19,794 nucleotides of DNA from an uncultured delta proteobacterium (GCA_903873545.1 CAIQPA010000251.1:1-19794), one strand, 5' to 3'; numbered from the stretch's first letter, positions 7,044-14,539 are shown. The notes: generated by a model from the letters alone, not told the origin. Translations and numbers: made by a program.

Positions 7044-8810
7044 CTAGAGCAGCGTGCAGAGGAAGGCGCCGAAGATGCCGAGCGTCGCGGCATCAACGCA
7101 GACCGTTGTGCCGGTGCAATCGTAGCAGCTCTCGCCGGTGCGGCAGTCCGCAGCGGAAGAACAGCCGTTGCAGCGACCCGTGCTGCTCAGGAGATCGAAG
7201 GTGCAGGTAGTGGAGCCCGGGCAGGCCGCGTTGAAGGGGTCGATGCGGGAGGGGGTTCCCAGGCCGCCTGTCGGGTTGCAGACGGAGAGGATGAAGCAGG
7301 CGCCGGTGTCGGTATCGCAGGTGGCGCCCGTGCCCGAATCGCCGAGCGTCTGCGCCTGCTGGATGCAGTCCACATCGTCCACGCAGCCACCCGTAGGCGC
7401 GTCCACGCAGGCGCCGGTGCGGTCGCAGGTCTGGCCCGTGGGGCAGGTGCAGGGGGCACAGACGCCGCGCACGCAGAGGTCGCTCCCGGCGCAGTCCGAG
7501 GCGGTCAGGCAGTCGACGCAGAAGCCCTCGACGCAGTAGCCGGTCGCGCCGCAGTCGGTAGAGGTGGTGCAGGTGCCAGACTGGGCCAGGCACTGGCCAG
7601 AAGCCGTGCAGGTCTCGCCGGCGTCACAGTCGGTTGCCGAGACGCAGCCGACGCAGCGGCAGGCAATGGCGTCGAGGACGGGCGTACCGCCGGTGCAGGA
7701 GCCTGCGGTGAGGTTGCAGGTGGTGCAGGAGCCCGTGGAGGGCGCGCAGAGCTGACTGCCGGGGACTGCAGTGGTGCTGCAGGTGTAGCTGGACTCGCAG
7801 CCGCCGCCCGTGCAGCTGTCGAGGCAGACGCGGCCCGTGCCGAGCTGTGCGCAGACCGCGCCGGCGCCACACTGGAGGTCGTTCAGGCAGCTTCCGCACG
7901 AGGGTGTCGCTGGGCGGCAGTTGCCCGTGTTGACCTCGCAGTAGCTACCATCGCTACATCCCTGGGCGTTGCAGTCATCACAACGCCCCGACAGCGGAAT
8001 GCACTGCTTGCCGATGGTGCCCGAGAAGTCGAAGCAGGTGAACCCTGTGCCACAATCGGTGGTGGCGGTGCAGCTCTGGCCGCAGAAGCTGCCCGCTGCG
8101 AGCGTGACGCACTTGCCGTTCGTGCAGGCTGCGTCGCTCGTGCAGGCTGCGCAGAGGCTGCCCGCGGTGACGTTGTCTTGGCAGAGGCCCGTCGCGCCAC
8201 TGCAGGTCTGGCCTGTGGGGCAGGAGATACCCGCGCAGAGGTCGGTAGCGCCTGAGCAAAGGCCCGTATCGGGGTTGCAGTTCTGACCAGTCGGGCAGGA
8301 GATGCCGGTGCGGCAGTCGGTGGCGCCCGAGCAAAGGCCCGTATCGCTATTGCAGGTCTGGCCCGTGGGGCAGGGGACGTCGGGGCAGCGGTCGCTGACG
8401 ACCGTTTCGCACTGCCCGTTTGCCGGGTTACAGGTCTGCTCCGAAGAGCAGGTCACGCTGGCACAGAGGTCCGCGCCCGCGTAACAGACGCCCTCGATGC
8501 AGCTGGTTCCCGCCTCGCAGTCGCGAATGCCCTGACACTCCTCTGATGTGCAAACACCGCCGGCGGCAGGGTCAAAGCTCCCGTCGCTGCCCAGGAAGGC
8601 GCAGGACTCTTGAAAGCCGGCCGCATCCTCGTTCGCGCATCCATCATCGCCCGTGCAGGCAAAGACGGCGCAGTTGCCCTTGTCGCAGACCTTGCCCCTA
8701 TCACAGTCGGTGCTGGTCGTGCAGGCAGGGTCGCTGCTGCAGGCTGCGAGCCCCGAAGAGAGGAGCAAGACGACCAGTGCAAAAATCTGATGTACCGAAC
8801 GAATCTGCAT
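7044..8810 (-). CDS. cysteine-rich repeat lipoprotein (CPTGQTC modules)
   Basis: The 588-residue product begins MQIRSVHQIF, followed by a hydrophobic stretch and a lipobox LAAC with Cys24, predicting a surface or periplasmic lipoprotein. About 87 of the 588 residues are cysteine, in short disulfide-knot-like modules. The clearest is a 25-residue unit CPTGQTCNSDTGLCSGATD plus linker, repeated about three times near residues 145-220. Many CTTSTDC, GETCTASGQC and YCVEGFCVDC type units follow, resembling the Dickkopf/EB-type Cys-rich modules seen in Myxococcota and Bradymonadota secreted proteins. The start at 8810 is preferred over the frame extending to 8936. It gives an immediate signal peptide and has GAGG 6 nt upstream on the minus strand (complement of 8817-8820). 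It has no recognisable catalytic motif; adhesion or structural display is a guess. The mature protein should need extensive oxidative folding. Confidence 0.88.
   Translation of the reverse strand: MQIRSVHQIFALVVLLLSSGLAACSSDPACTTSTDCDRGKVCDKGNCAVFACTGDDGCANEDAAGFQESCAFLGSDGSFDPAAGGVCTSEECQGIRDCEAGTSCIEGVCYAGADLCASVTCSSEQTCNPANGQCETVVSDRCPDVPCPTGQTCNSDTGLCSGATDCRTGISCPTGQNCNPDTGLCSGATDLCAGISCPTGQTCSGATGLCQDNVTAGSLCAACTSDAACTNGKCVTLAAGSFCGQSCTATTDCGTGFTCFDFSGTIGKQCIPLSGRCDDCNAQGCSDGSYCEVNTGNCRPATPSCGSCLNDLQCGAGAVCAQLGTGRVCLDSCTGGGCESSYTCSTTAVPGSQLCAPSTGSCTTCNLTAGSCTGGTPVLDAIACRCVGCVSATDCDAGETCTASGQCLAQSGTCTTSTDCGATGYCVEGFCVDCLTASDCAGSDLCVRGVCAPCTCPTGQTCDRTGACVDAPTGGCVDDVDCIQQAQTLGDSGTGATCDTDTGACFILSVCNPTGGLGTPSRIDPFNAACPGSTTCTFDLLSSTGRCNGCSSAADCRTGESCYDCTGTTVCVDAATLGIFGAFLCTLL
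8180..8404 (-). repeat. 75-bp tandem repeat inside the Cys-rich lipoprotein gene
   Basis: Units with a 75-bp (25-codon) period lie head to tail. GAGCAAAGGCCCGTATC is identical at 8254-8270 and 8329-8345, exactly 75 bp apart, and a diverged copy of the GGCCCGT core occurs 75 bp before (8186). Each unit encodes one CPTGQTC..TGLC module, so the array reflects recent module duplication. Boundaries are approximate. Confidence 0.75.
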
Positions 8811-8869
8811 CGCCTGCCTCGCAACCGGAGAGCCAACGCTCTCGAGGAATCTCTGCCTTTCAATCAGCC

Positions 8870-8897
8870 ATTCTACCTGTCTGCCACGCAACTGCAA
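8870..8897 (-). promoter_or_regulatory. candidate promoter for the Cys-rich lipoprotein gene
   Basis: On the minus strand, TTGCAG (complement of 8892-8897) is followed after 16 bp by TAGAAT (complement of 8870-8875), a 5-of-6 match to the -10 consensus. Transcription would begin near 8862 and give a leader of about 50 nt. The -35 match is partial. Confidence 0.4.
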
Positions 8898-8943
8898 CCC
8901 GAACTCTGCGAACCTGCTCACGGGCTGCCAAGGCACTTGCTGC

Positions 8944-8972
8944 TTGACACCCGCCGCAATCCCTCACAGTTG
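8944..8972 (+). promoter_or_regulatory. candidate promoter for the parA-like gene
   Basis: A perfect TTGACA -35 hexamer lies at 8944-8949. The expected -10 region about 16-17 bp on (ACAGTT/CAGTTG) matches poorly, so the site may need an activator or another spacing. It lies back to back with the promoter of the divergent lipoprotein gene within a 188-bp region. Confidence 0.35.
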
Positions 8973-8998
8973 GCACCATCTTTCGGAGAGGAATCCAG

Positions 8999-9868
8999 AT
9001 GCGCAGTCTGCTTCGTGACGGCCTCCGTCGCGTGATGGAGCGTCCCGCAAGGCACGCCAACGGAAACCGCCACGCGACGGTCATCGCCATCGCCTCACAG
9101 AAGGGCGGCGTCGGCAAGACGACCTCCGCCGTCAACCTCGCTGCGGCCTTCGCCACGGTGCACAAGCGCAAGGTCCTCCTGCTCGACCTCGATCCGCAGG
9201 GTCATGTCCGGGCCGCGCTCAGCGCACTGCTGCAACCGGGCGGCGGCGCCATCTCCACCGTCCTCCTCGACGAGCGCGGAGATGCCGACCTGCTCGACAT
9301 CGTCGTCCCAACCCGGCTGCCAGGCCTCGACATCACCTCCGCTGATACCAGGCTCGCCGAGACCGAATCCATCATCGGTTCGCGCATCGGGAAGGAGATG
9401 CTGCTTCGTGACGCTCTGCGCGTCGCACGCACCCACTACGACCTCATCCTCATCGACTGCCCGCCCAACCTCGGCAACCTCTCTGTCGCTGCGCTGACCG
9501 CAGCCGACCTCGTGCTCGTCCCCTGCGATCTCTCGCCGCTCGCTGTCCGCGGCGTCGAGTCGCTCATCCGGACCCTCTCCACCATCGGCACCCGGCTCAA
9601 CCCGTCGCTCGACCTCGCCGGCATCGTGCTTACCCGCGTCGACACCCGAAATGGCTCGCTCAACGATACCGTGCTGGCCGAACTTTCCGCGCAGTTTGCA
9701 GAGGCGATCCTCCCGGTGCGCATCGGCGTCACGACGAGCCTCGCCAAGGCACAGTCGGTCGGGCTCGACATCTTCTCGCACGACAAGAACTCGCGTGGCG
9801 CAAAGGGTTACCGCGAGCTTGCAGTGCTGCTCTTCGCGCGCCTCCACCCGGCCTCTCGCAACGCATGA
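8999..9868 (+). CDS. ParA/MinD-type P-loop ATPase
   Basis: This is a 289-residue deviant-Walker ATPase of the ParA family, which dimerises with ATP and positions DNA, protein clusters or envelope machinery. Visible motifs are a deviant Walker A KGGVGKTT (35-42) with the signature lysine, the A' motif LLLDLDPQG (60-68) and Walker B LILIDCPPNLG (149-159), where IDCPPN is typical of Soj-like ParA. There is also a C-terminal switch with RIGVTTSLAKAQSVGLDIFS. An extra basic N-terminus of about 25 residues precedes the domain. The start at 8999 is supported by GGAGAGG (8985-8991), 7 nt upstream. No parB or parS-like repeat is nearby, so chromosome partition is less likely than an orphan positioning role. 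The 3' end overlaps the next gene by ATGA, implying translational coupling to an exported murein peptidase. Confidence 0.92.
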   Translation: MRSLLRDGLRRVMERPARHANGNRHATVIAIASQKGGVGKTTSAVNLAAAFATVHKRKVLLLDLDPQGHVRAALSALLQPGGGAISTVLLDERGDADLLDIVVPTRLPGLDITSADTRLAETESIIGSRIGKEMLLRDALRVARTHYDLILIDCPPNLGNLSVAALTAADLVLVPCDLSPLAVRGVESLIRTLSTIGTRLNPSLDLAGIVLTRVDTRNGSLNDTVLAELSAQFAEAILPVRIGVTTSLAKAQSVGLDIFSHDKNSRGAKGYRELAVLLFARLHPASRNA

Positions 9869-10794
9869 GGGGCCTACGCGTTCAGACCGTCGCGGCCCTG
9901 CTGATGCTCGCCGCAACACTCCTCGCGGGACCTGCCTCCGCGGCGCCGCTGTCGGGCAACATCGACGACCTCCTTCCGCCGATGCCTGCCACCTGCGGCG
10001 ACGCCGTCAGCTGCCTGCACGCAGCGCTTGATCGCTCCTCCACCGGTGTCACCAACCCCGAAGATTCGCTGCCTGCGCTGCGCTCGGGCGGGCCGCGGAT
10101 GGACGCCCTCACCGGTGCCTGGCTCATCGTCGATGAGGCGCTCAACCTCGCACGGCTTGAGGTCGCACCGGATGCAGATGCCCGCCCGGTGAGCATCCAG
10201 CGCAGGCTGGCAGCTGAGAACCGGAGCCAGGTCAAACCCGGTGAACTCCGGCTCTATTCGGTCAACACCCGCGAACGGGTGCGCATCCAGCTCTACGACC
10301 GCGCGGGCCGCATGACGCAAGAGGCAGTCCGCCAGGCATCCCATCTGCTCCGCGACCAGCGCAATCGGAGCACCCGCTCCATCGACACCCGGCTGCTCGC
10401 CATGCTCTACCTCGTAGGCCAGCACTTCGATGGAGAGCTGCGGGTGGTGAGCGGATACCGCACACGCTATCTCAACGCGACCGAGGGGTCGCGGCATGGT
10501 CAGGGGCGGGCTTGTGACTTCAACATGCAAGGCGTCTCGCTCCAGGACCTGACCGCCTTTGCAGAGGCGACCTTCGCCCGCGTGGGTGTTGGCGTCTATC
10601 CCCACAGCGGCTTTGTCCACCTCGACGCCAGAGATTCGACCTACCTCTGGGTCGATGTCTCCAAATCGAAGAAGTCCAAGTACCGCGCCCGCCCTGTGCG
10701 CGACCGGGTCTCGATCTCCAAGGACCCGACCATGCACGGTCCCCACATCAACGAAGAGCTGCTCTACCAGCCCGTGGGCACATCGCTTGATTAG
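9865..10794 (+). CDS. exported M15/DUF882-type (YcbK-like) murein peptidase
   Basis: The 309-residue product has a signal peptide (about 1-26, ending ASA-A), so it acts in the periplasm. The C-terminal half carries the zinc-site pattern of DUF882/Peptidase_M15 proteins: SGYRT (196-200), then SRHGQGRACDFNM with His211 and Asp218, and VHLD with His252. These are the presumed Zn ligands. Family members cut peptidoglycan peptides, though substrate specificity cannot be read here. Residues about 30-170 are a divergent N-terminal region with two cysteines (44, 50) that might form a disulfide. The ATG overlaps the parA-like stop (ATGA). The TAG stop at 10792-10794 overlaps the TAA of the convergent kinase-like gene. 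The role is inferred to be cell-wall remodelling; coupling to a ParA ATPase suggests it may be spatially controlled. Confidence 0.88.
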   Translation: MRGLRVQTVAALLMLAATLLAGPASAAPLSGNIDDLLPPMPATCGDAVSCLHAALDRSSTGVTNPEDSLPALRSGGPRMDALTGAWLIVDEALNLARLEVAPDADARPVSIQRRLAAENRSQVKPGELRLYSVNTRERVRIQLYDRAGRMTQEAVRQASHLLRDQRNRSTRSIDTRLLAMLYLVGQHFDGELRVVSGYRTRYLNATEGSRHGQGRACDFNMQGVSLQDLTAFAEATFARVGVGVYPHSGFVHLDARDSTYLWVDVSKSKKSKYRARPVRDRVSISKDPTMHGPHINEELLYQPVGTSLD

Positions 10795-12245
10795 CCCGCG
10801 CTGCTTGCGAGCCAGAGCAGCAGCAATCCCAGTGCCGCCAGGAGCACCAGGCCGATGACAACCTTCGCACCCGACGGGATCCCTGAGCCCGCGTGGTGCG
10901 CTTGGGCTTCGCGCTCTGCCAGGTGGTCGGTGAGGCTCGAGGCATCATCACCGACATCGAACCAGTCGCCGCCTGCGCCGCTGCGCCAGGTGGAGGACCC
11001 ACTGCCGATACGGGTCGCCAGACCGGCCTGAGCGGGCTCATCGGCCACGGGCGGGGGGGGCATCTTCGAGACGAACGGCGGCACCTCCGGCTCGGCGGCG
11101 TCCGCCTCTACCGCGGCGACGGGGAGCGACGATTGCGTGAAGGGTGCGACGGGCGACCGAGGGTCGGTGTCGTCGATGACGGGCGAATCCGTCCCGTGGG
11201 GAGCTGTGGCAGAGGGGGGCGCGTCGTCGAGGTTCACGACCACCGAAGGGGCGGCGGTCTGCGTCTTCCGCTTCTTGGTGATGGCAGCCATCTGGCCCGT
11301 CTGCCGGACGGAGGGGGCAGCGGGAGCGATGCTTGACTCAAGCACTGCCAAAAACGAGCCGCTGATCGCTTCGATGCCGGCACCGCTGGAGGTCCGCGCG
11401 CCGACGTCTGAGACAGAGTGCTCGTCGGAGAGCGCCGCACGGAAGGCAGCAACGGAGGAGAACCGCTGCGAAGGGTCCTTCTGGAGCGCCGTCGTGATGG
11501 CGTTCTCGATGGCCGGGCTCAGTTTGACGGAGGCTTTGGCGAGCGCAACCGGCAACGGCTGCTCCGCCATCTGGCGACGGAGTGTTCGCGTTGCGGAGCT
11601 CGACGCGAAGGGACTGACGCCGGTGACCATGTAGTAGAGGATGAGGCCGACGACGTAGATGTCGGAGGCGACGGTCGGGGGCTGGCCCTCCACCTGTTCC
11701 GGTGAGAGGAAGGCCGGCTGCCCGACGAACCGCTCAGGCGTCTCAGTGACGACCTTCAGCGGGTCGGAGACACTGTAGAGCAGGTGCTGGCAGGGGTCGG
11801 TGACCATGACACCGTCGGCGTTCAAACCCTGCGTGAGCAGCACCTTGTTCGGCGTAAGGGCTCCGTGGGCACCGACCTTCGCGTGGAGGTCTTCAAGCGC
11901 AACGAGGATACCGAGGCAGATCTCGCTGGCTTGGTCGCCGGAGAGCCCCTTCTTGACGCTGACGATGGAGGTGAGCGAGGCGCCATCGACCCACTCGGTT
12001 GCCTGTCGCGCCCCCTGATCACCGATTTCCAAGGCGAGCAGCCGAGGAGACCTGGGCGAAGGAGAGGCGATGAGCCGTTCGACCGCTTCACGGTACTTCT
12101 CTCGCCCCGCCTCGTCAGCAAGGGTCCATGCGTCGAACTCCTTGAGGGCGATCTGACCCGCAAAGCCAGGAAACTCGCAGACATGAACTTCACCAAGTTC
12201 GTCGCGACCGACGCTACGGATTTTCTGGAGGTTTTCGAGATTCAA
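10791..12245 (-). CDS. membrane-anchored protein-kinase-like protein, probable pseudokinase
   Basis: The 484-residue product has a Hanks-type kinase fold over about residues 5-275, a Pro/Ala/Ser-rich linker to about 455, and one C-terminal membrane segment (about 461-480, VVIGLVLLAALGLLLLWLA). It would therefore be tail-anchored with the kinase domain in the cytoplasm. The VAIK lysine is present (IALKEF, Lys35), as are the APE-like FLSPEQ (181-183) and the subdomain IX SDIYVVGLILYYMVTGVSPF (Asp195). The catalytic loop, however, reads HGALTPN (127-133) instead of HRDLKPEN, so the catalytic Asp is lost. DFG is DPC (150-152) and the glycine-rich loop is degenerate. I infer a non-phosphorylating regulatory kinase fold. 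The start is TTG at 12245; a stop lies four codons upstream and no nearby in-frame ATG or GTG exists. Its stop overlaps the murein peptidase gene's stop. A weak -10-like TCTAAT lies about 75 bp upstream. Confidence 0.88.
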   Translation of the reverse strand: MNLENLQKIRSVGRDELGEVHVCEFPGFAGQIALKEFDAWTLADEAGREKYREAVERLIASPSPRSPRLLALEIGDQGARQATEWVDGASLTSIVSVKKGLSGDQASEICLGILVALEDLHAKVGAHGALTPNKVLLTQGLNADGVMVTDPCQHLLYSVSDPLKVVTETPERFVGQPAFLSPEQVEGQPPTVASDIYVVGLILYYMVTGVSPFASSSATRTLRRQMAEQPLPVALAKASVKLSPAIENAITTALQKDPSQRFSSVAAFRAALSDEHSVSDVGARTSSGAGIEAISGSFLAVLESSIAPAAPSVRQTGQMAAITKKRKTQTAAPSVVVNLDDAPPSATAPHGTDSPVIDDTDPRSPVAPFTQSSLPVAAVEADAAEPEVPPFVSKMPPPPVADEPAQAGLATRIGSGSSTWRSGAGGDWFDVGDDASSLTDHLAEREAQAHHAGSGIPSGAKVVIGLVLLAALGLLLLWLASSAG

Positions 12246-12497
12246 TGACCAAGCCTACTTGTGACCCGCTCTGGGAAGGCGCCCGCACTAGACGACTGAT
12301 GCGCGAGTTGCCACGAAATTAGATGTTTCTGCAGCGCAATGGGTGCGCCGGACCCCAAAAGTTCGTCGCTCCGCGCCGCCAGACCCAGACATCTCCCATT
12401 CGCAACCTTCGCCCCTGCTTGTGCGGCTGACCTCAACACACTACCAGTCGGCCCCCGCGCGCCACCGACGCGGCCCTCCTCAGCCTGAGCAAACTGC

Positions 12498-12938
12498 ATG
12501 TCCGAACACCCCGAAGAGACCTCCTCCGACGCAGACGAGGCGACGCAAGAAGCCCTCGCCCCGCTCCCAGATCCTGAGGTGGATAGGCTCGAAGCGGCCG
12601 TCGCCGGCCTGGCCCGCGGCGCACTCATTCTCAAGCTCAGCCCGAAGCGGACCTCCCTGCACCGAGAGAAGCTCCGGCGACTCGCACATGAGGTGAAGCC
12701 CATCGTGATGGTCGGTCGTGGCGGACTGAGCGATGGTCTGATCGCCGCGATTCGCAGAGGCCTGCTCGACCACGAACTGATCAAGGTGAAGCTTCTCGAC
12801 GCTGCTCCTGTGAGCCGCGAGGCCTTCGCCCTCTGGGTACACGAGAAGACGAAGGCGGATGCGATCGCCTGGGTTGGCCGGACAATCATCTTCTACCAGA
12901 AGCACCCCGAGAAGCCGAAGATTCACCTCCCTGGCTGA
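12498..12938 (+). CDS. yhbY: YhbY-family ribosome-assembly RNA-binding protein (CRM domain)
   Basis: The 146-residue product ends in a CRM (CRS1-YhbY) RNA-binding domain at about residues 48-142. It shows LSPKRTSLHREKLRRLAHEV, the conserved VMVGRGGLSDGLIAAI loop (GxxG-like) and ELIKVKL, then WVGRTIIFYQKHPEKPKI, the usual C-terminal signature. YhbY associates with pre-50S particles in E. coli. The first 45 residues are acidic and low-complexity (EHPEETSSDADEATQ), an addition to the ~97-residue E. coli protein. The start at 12498 has only a weak TGAGC-like site upstream. Starts further in would trim only the acidic tail, so the exact N-terminus is uncertain. It is transcribed divergently from the pseudokinase gene across 252 bp in which I see no gene or clear promoter. 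Confidence 0.9.
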   Translation: MSEHPEETSSDADEATQEALAPLPDPEVDRLEAAVAGLARGALILKLSPKRTSLHREKLRRLAHEVKPIVMVGRGGLSDGLIAAIRRGLLDHELIKVKLLDAAPVSREAFALWVHEKTKADAIAWVGRTIIFYQKHPEKPKIHLPG

Positions 12939-13174
12939 GCCTGCGGCGACCTCCTCCGTCCCATGCTGGCGGCCAAACCTGTTCAACGCAAAGTACCGTT
13001 GACGACCGATAGAGAGGAGGCTAGCCGAAATCTTCGCGCAGACTGCGGTCCGTGGCGAGAGAGTGTCGGTGAGATGAAGGAACTGCAGCCCTCATCTCGC
13101 ATCCAGAACGCCTCTCTTGGTCCCGGCCGCGCTCACTGCGCCATCTGGAACGCGACATCGCAGCAAGATTTTCT

Positions 13175-13180
13175 AGGAGG
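13175..13180 (+). promoter_or_regulatory. ribosome binding site deciding a GTG start
   Basis: AGGAGG at 13175-13180 is a perfect Shine-Dalgarno, 4 nt before the GTG at 13185. It moves the start of the barrel gene 222 bp inside the longest open frame (ATG at 12963) and puts the signal peptide at the N-terminus. Confidence 0.75.
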
Positions 13181-13184
13181 CTTC

Positions 13185-14462
13185 GTGGCCTACTTTCGTC
13201 GTGTAGCATTTGCCCTCACTCTCCTCGCCCCGGCACTCGTCGCAGCGGACGAGGTCGTACCCGAGGGTTCCGGCCAGATTGAGCCGTCCGAACCTGCCGC
13301 CGTCGAGGGTTCCGGCCAGCCCGAGCCGACCGAACCTTCCACCGCCGAGGGTTCCGGCGCCGAAGCGACGCCGCTCGCTGCGCCCGAGGTTGCACCCGCG
13401 CCGGCTGCAGAGATTGCGCCCGTCGTGAATGCCGCAACGGCAACGCTGGCGAGTGCCGCGACCGGTGCGACCATCAGCACAGCCGATGTTGCCGCAGCCG
13501 AAAAACTCCTCCCCATCGACATCACGGTTTCGGTCGGCGTCCGCAGCTCGCTCGGCACCATCTTCCGCCCCGAGTACATCTCGAGCGGTGTCGTGACCAA
13601 CACCTACTCGCTGAGCGCAAGCTACAGCGTGAACGATGAGATTGGCGTGAGCCTCGACGCCGGCATGACCACCTACCTGTCGAAGTATTCAGGCGGCTGC
13701 TACGGCAGTCAGCTTCGAACGGTCTGCTTCTCAAGCCCGAGCCTGGGCCTCTCCTACAGCGGCTTCGAGCTTGGCGACAGCGGCGCGAGCGTCAGCTTTA
13801 GCGGCGGCGCGTCGGCCGGCCTCACGCCCGATGACCTCTTCCAGCACCGCTACGGCGACCTGAGCGTGGGCTCAGACCTGAGCTGGTCCTACTCTGATCT
13901 CAGCGTCAGCTACTCGCTCGGCTACGCGAAGAATTTCTACCGCGACGCATCGCTCATCGTGGACAACCCGGACGACATCGGCGGCGACGTCTATCAGCCC
14001 TCCCCCGAATCGCGGGAGCAGTCGTTGGTCAACACCATCACCGACACGACCAAGAACTACAAGACGGCAGAGACGGCGGTCTTCTTGGACTCCGGCATCT
14101 TCGCCTCCTACAGCGTGAGCAACGACTTCTCGCTGCGCTACAAGTGGGGCAAGTCTGGCGTCTCGACCGGCATGAGCTTCGGCATCGCCGACAGCTACGC
14201 CTACGATGTGGCCTCGCTGACAGACAAGAGCGTGCGCAACTCGCCCTACTCCATCGCGGGAACGCGACAGGGCCAGTCGATGTCGGGCGGCTTCAATGCC
14301 TCCTATCGGATCAACGAGGTCTTTGGTTTGTCGGCCTCCATGACTACGCGGAATGCGACCACGACGCGTGACCACAAGAGCACGCCATTCCCCTTCTTTG
14401 ATCTTGAGTCAGGCAACCTTCGGTACACCTCGGTGGGACTGTCGGTCCGCGCCTCCTACTAG
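13185..14462 (+). CDS. exported outer-membrane beta-barrel-like protein with EGSG repeats
   Basis: The 425-residue product begins (GTG)AYFRRVAFALTLLAPALVAA-DE, a signal peptide cleaved near residue 20. Residues about 25-65 carry three 14-residue repeats beginning EGSG, then a Pro/Ala/Thr-rich linker to about 108. The remainder (about 109-425) alternates polar and nonpolar residues in strand-sized stretches with many Tyr/Ser, such as SLSASYSVNDEIGVSLDAG and DLSWSYSDLSVSYSLGYAKN. It ends in an aromatic Tyr (SVGLSVRASY), as outer-membrane barrels do. Two cysteines near GGCYGSQLRTVC could form a loop disulfide. Roughly 12-14 strands fit, which I infer rather than count. It sits 77 bp before the giant metalloprotease lipoprotein on the same strand, so the two are likely co-transcribed. 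No named barrel family is recognised; porin, assembly partner or exporter are open options. Confidence 0.82.
   Translation: MAYFRRVAFALTLLAPALVAADEVVPEGSGQIEPSEPAAVEGSGQPEPTEPSTAEGSGAEATPLAAPEVAPAPAAEIAPVVNAATATLASAATGATISTADVAAAEKLLPIDITVSVGVRSSLGTIFRPEYISSGVVTNTYSLSASYSVNDEIGVSLDAGMTTYLSKYSGGCYGSQLRTVCFSSPSLGLSYSGFELGDSGASVSFSGGASAGLTPDDLFQHRYGDLSVGSDLSWSYSDLSVSYSLGYAKNFYRDASLIVDNPDDIGGDVYQPSPESREQSLVNTITDTTKNYKTAETAVFLDSGIFASYSVSNDFSLRYKWGKSGVSTGMSFGIADSYAYDVASLTDKSVRNSPYSIAGTRQGQSMSGGFNASYRINEVFGLSASMTTRNATTTRDHKSTPFPFFDLESGNLRYTSVGLSVRASY
13263..13358 (+). repeat. 42-bp tandem repeat encoding EGSG units
   Basis: GAGGGTTCCGGC starts at 13263, 13305 and 13347, an exact 42-bp (14-codon) period. 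It encodes EGSGQIEPSEPAAV, EGSGQPEPTEPSTA and a partial third copy beginning EGSGAEA. The DNA is nearly identical across the 12-bp cores. The array forms an acidic, flexible segment right after the signal peptide. Confidence 0.8.
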
Positions 14463-14539
14463 AACCCTGTTAAGCCAACGTTTCTGAACAATTCAAACGG
14501 TCTGCGTGGCGCCTGACGCCACCTTGAAAGGAGTAGAGC

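Noticed and set aside
8180..8404. Regular 75-bp repeats considered as a CRISPR array
   Set aside because: The repeats are in frame, have no spacers between them, and encode CPTGQTC modules; no cas gene is nearby.
8811..8936. A 42-residue N-terminal extension of the Cys-rich lipoprotein
   Set aside because: It would place the lipobox at residue 66, overlap the candidate promoter and ignore the GAGG before the start at 8810.
9054..9520. ParA-like gene considered as a chromosome or plasmid partition locus
   Set aside because: No ParB, parS-like palindromes, replication protein or origin-like AT-rich repeats are visible; the neighbours are envelope genes.
12999..13027. TTGACG with a TAGCCG box upstream of the barrel gene as a promoter
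   Set aside because: The -35 is good but the -10 keeps only two or three consensus bases; not strong enough to list as a feature.
12963..13184. An upstream 74-codon extension of the barrel gene to the ATG at 12963
   Set aside because: It would bury the signal peptide and ignores the AGGAGG at 13175-13180; the extension has no export or domain character.
13263..13358. EGSG motifs considered as glycosaminoglycan-type attachment sites
   Set aside because: Acidic Ser-Gly sites of that kind are a eukaryotic signal; the likeness to a bacterial repeat is probably coincidence.
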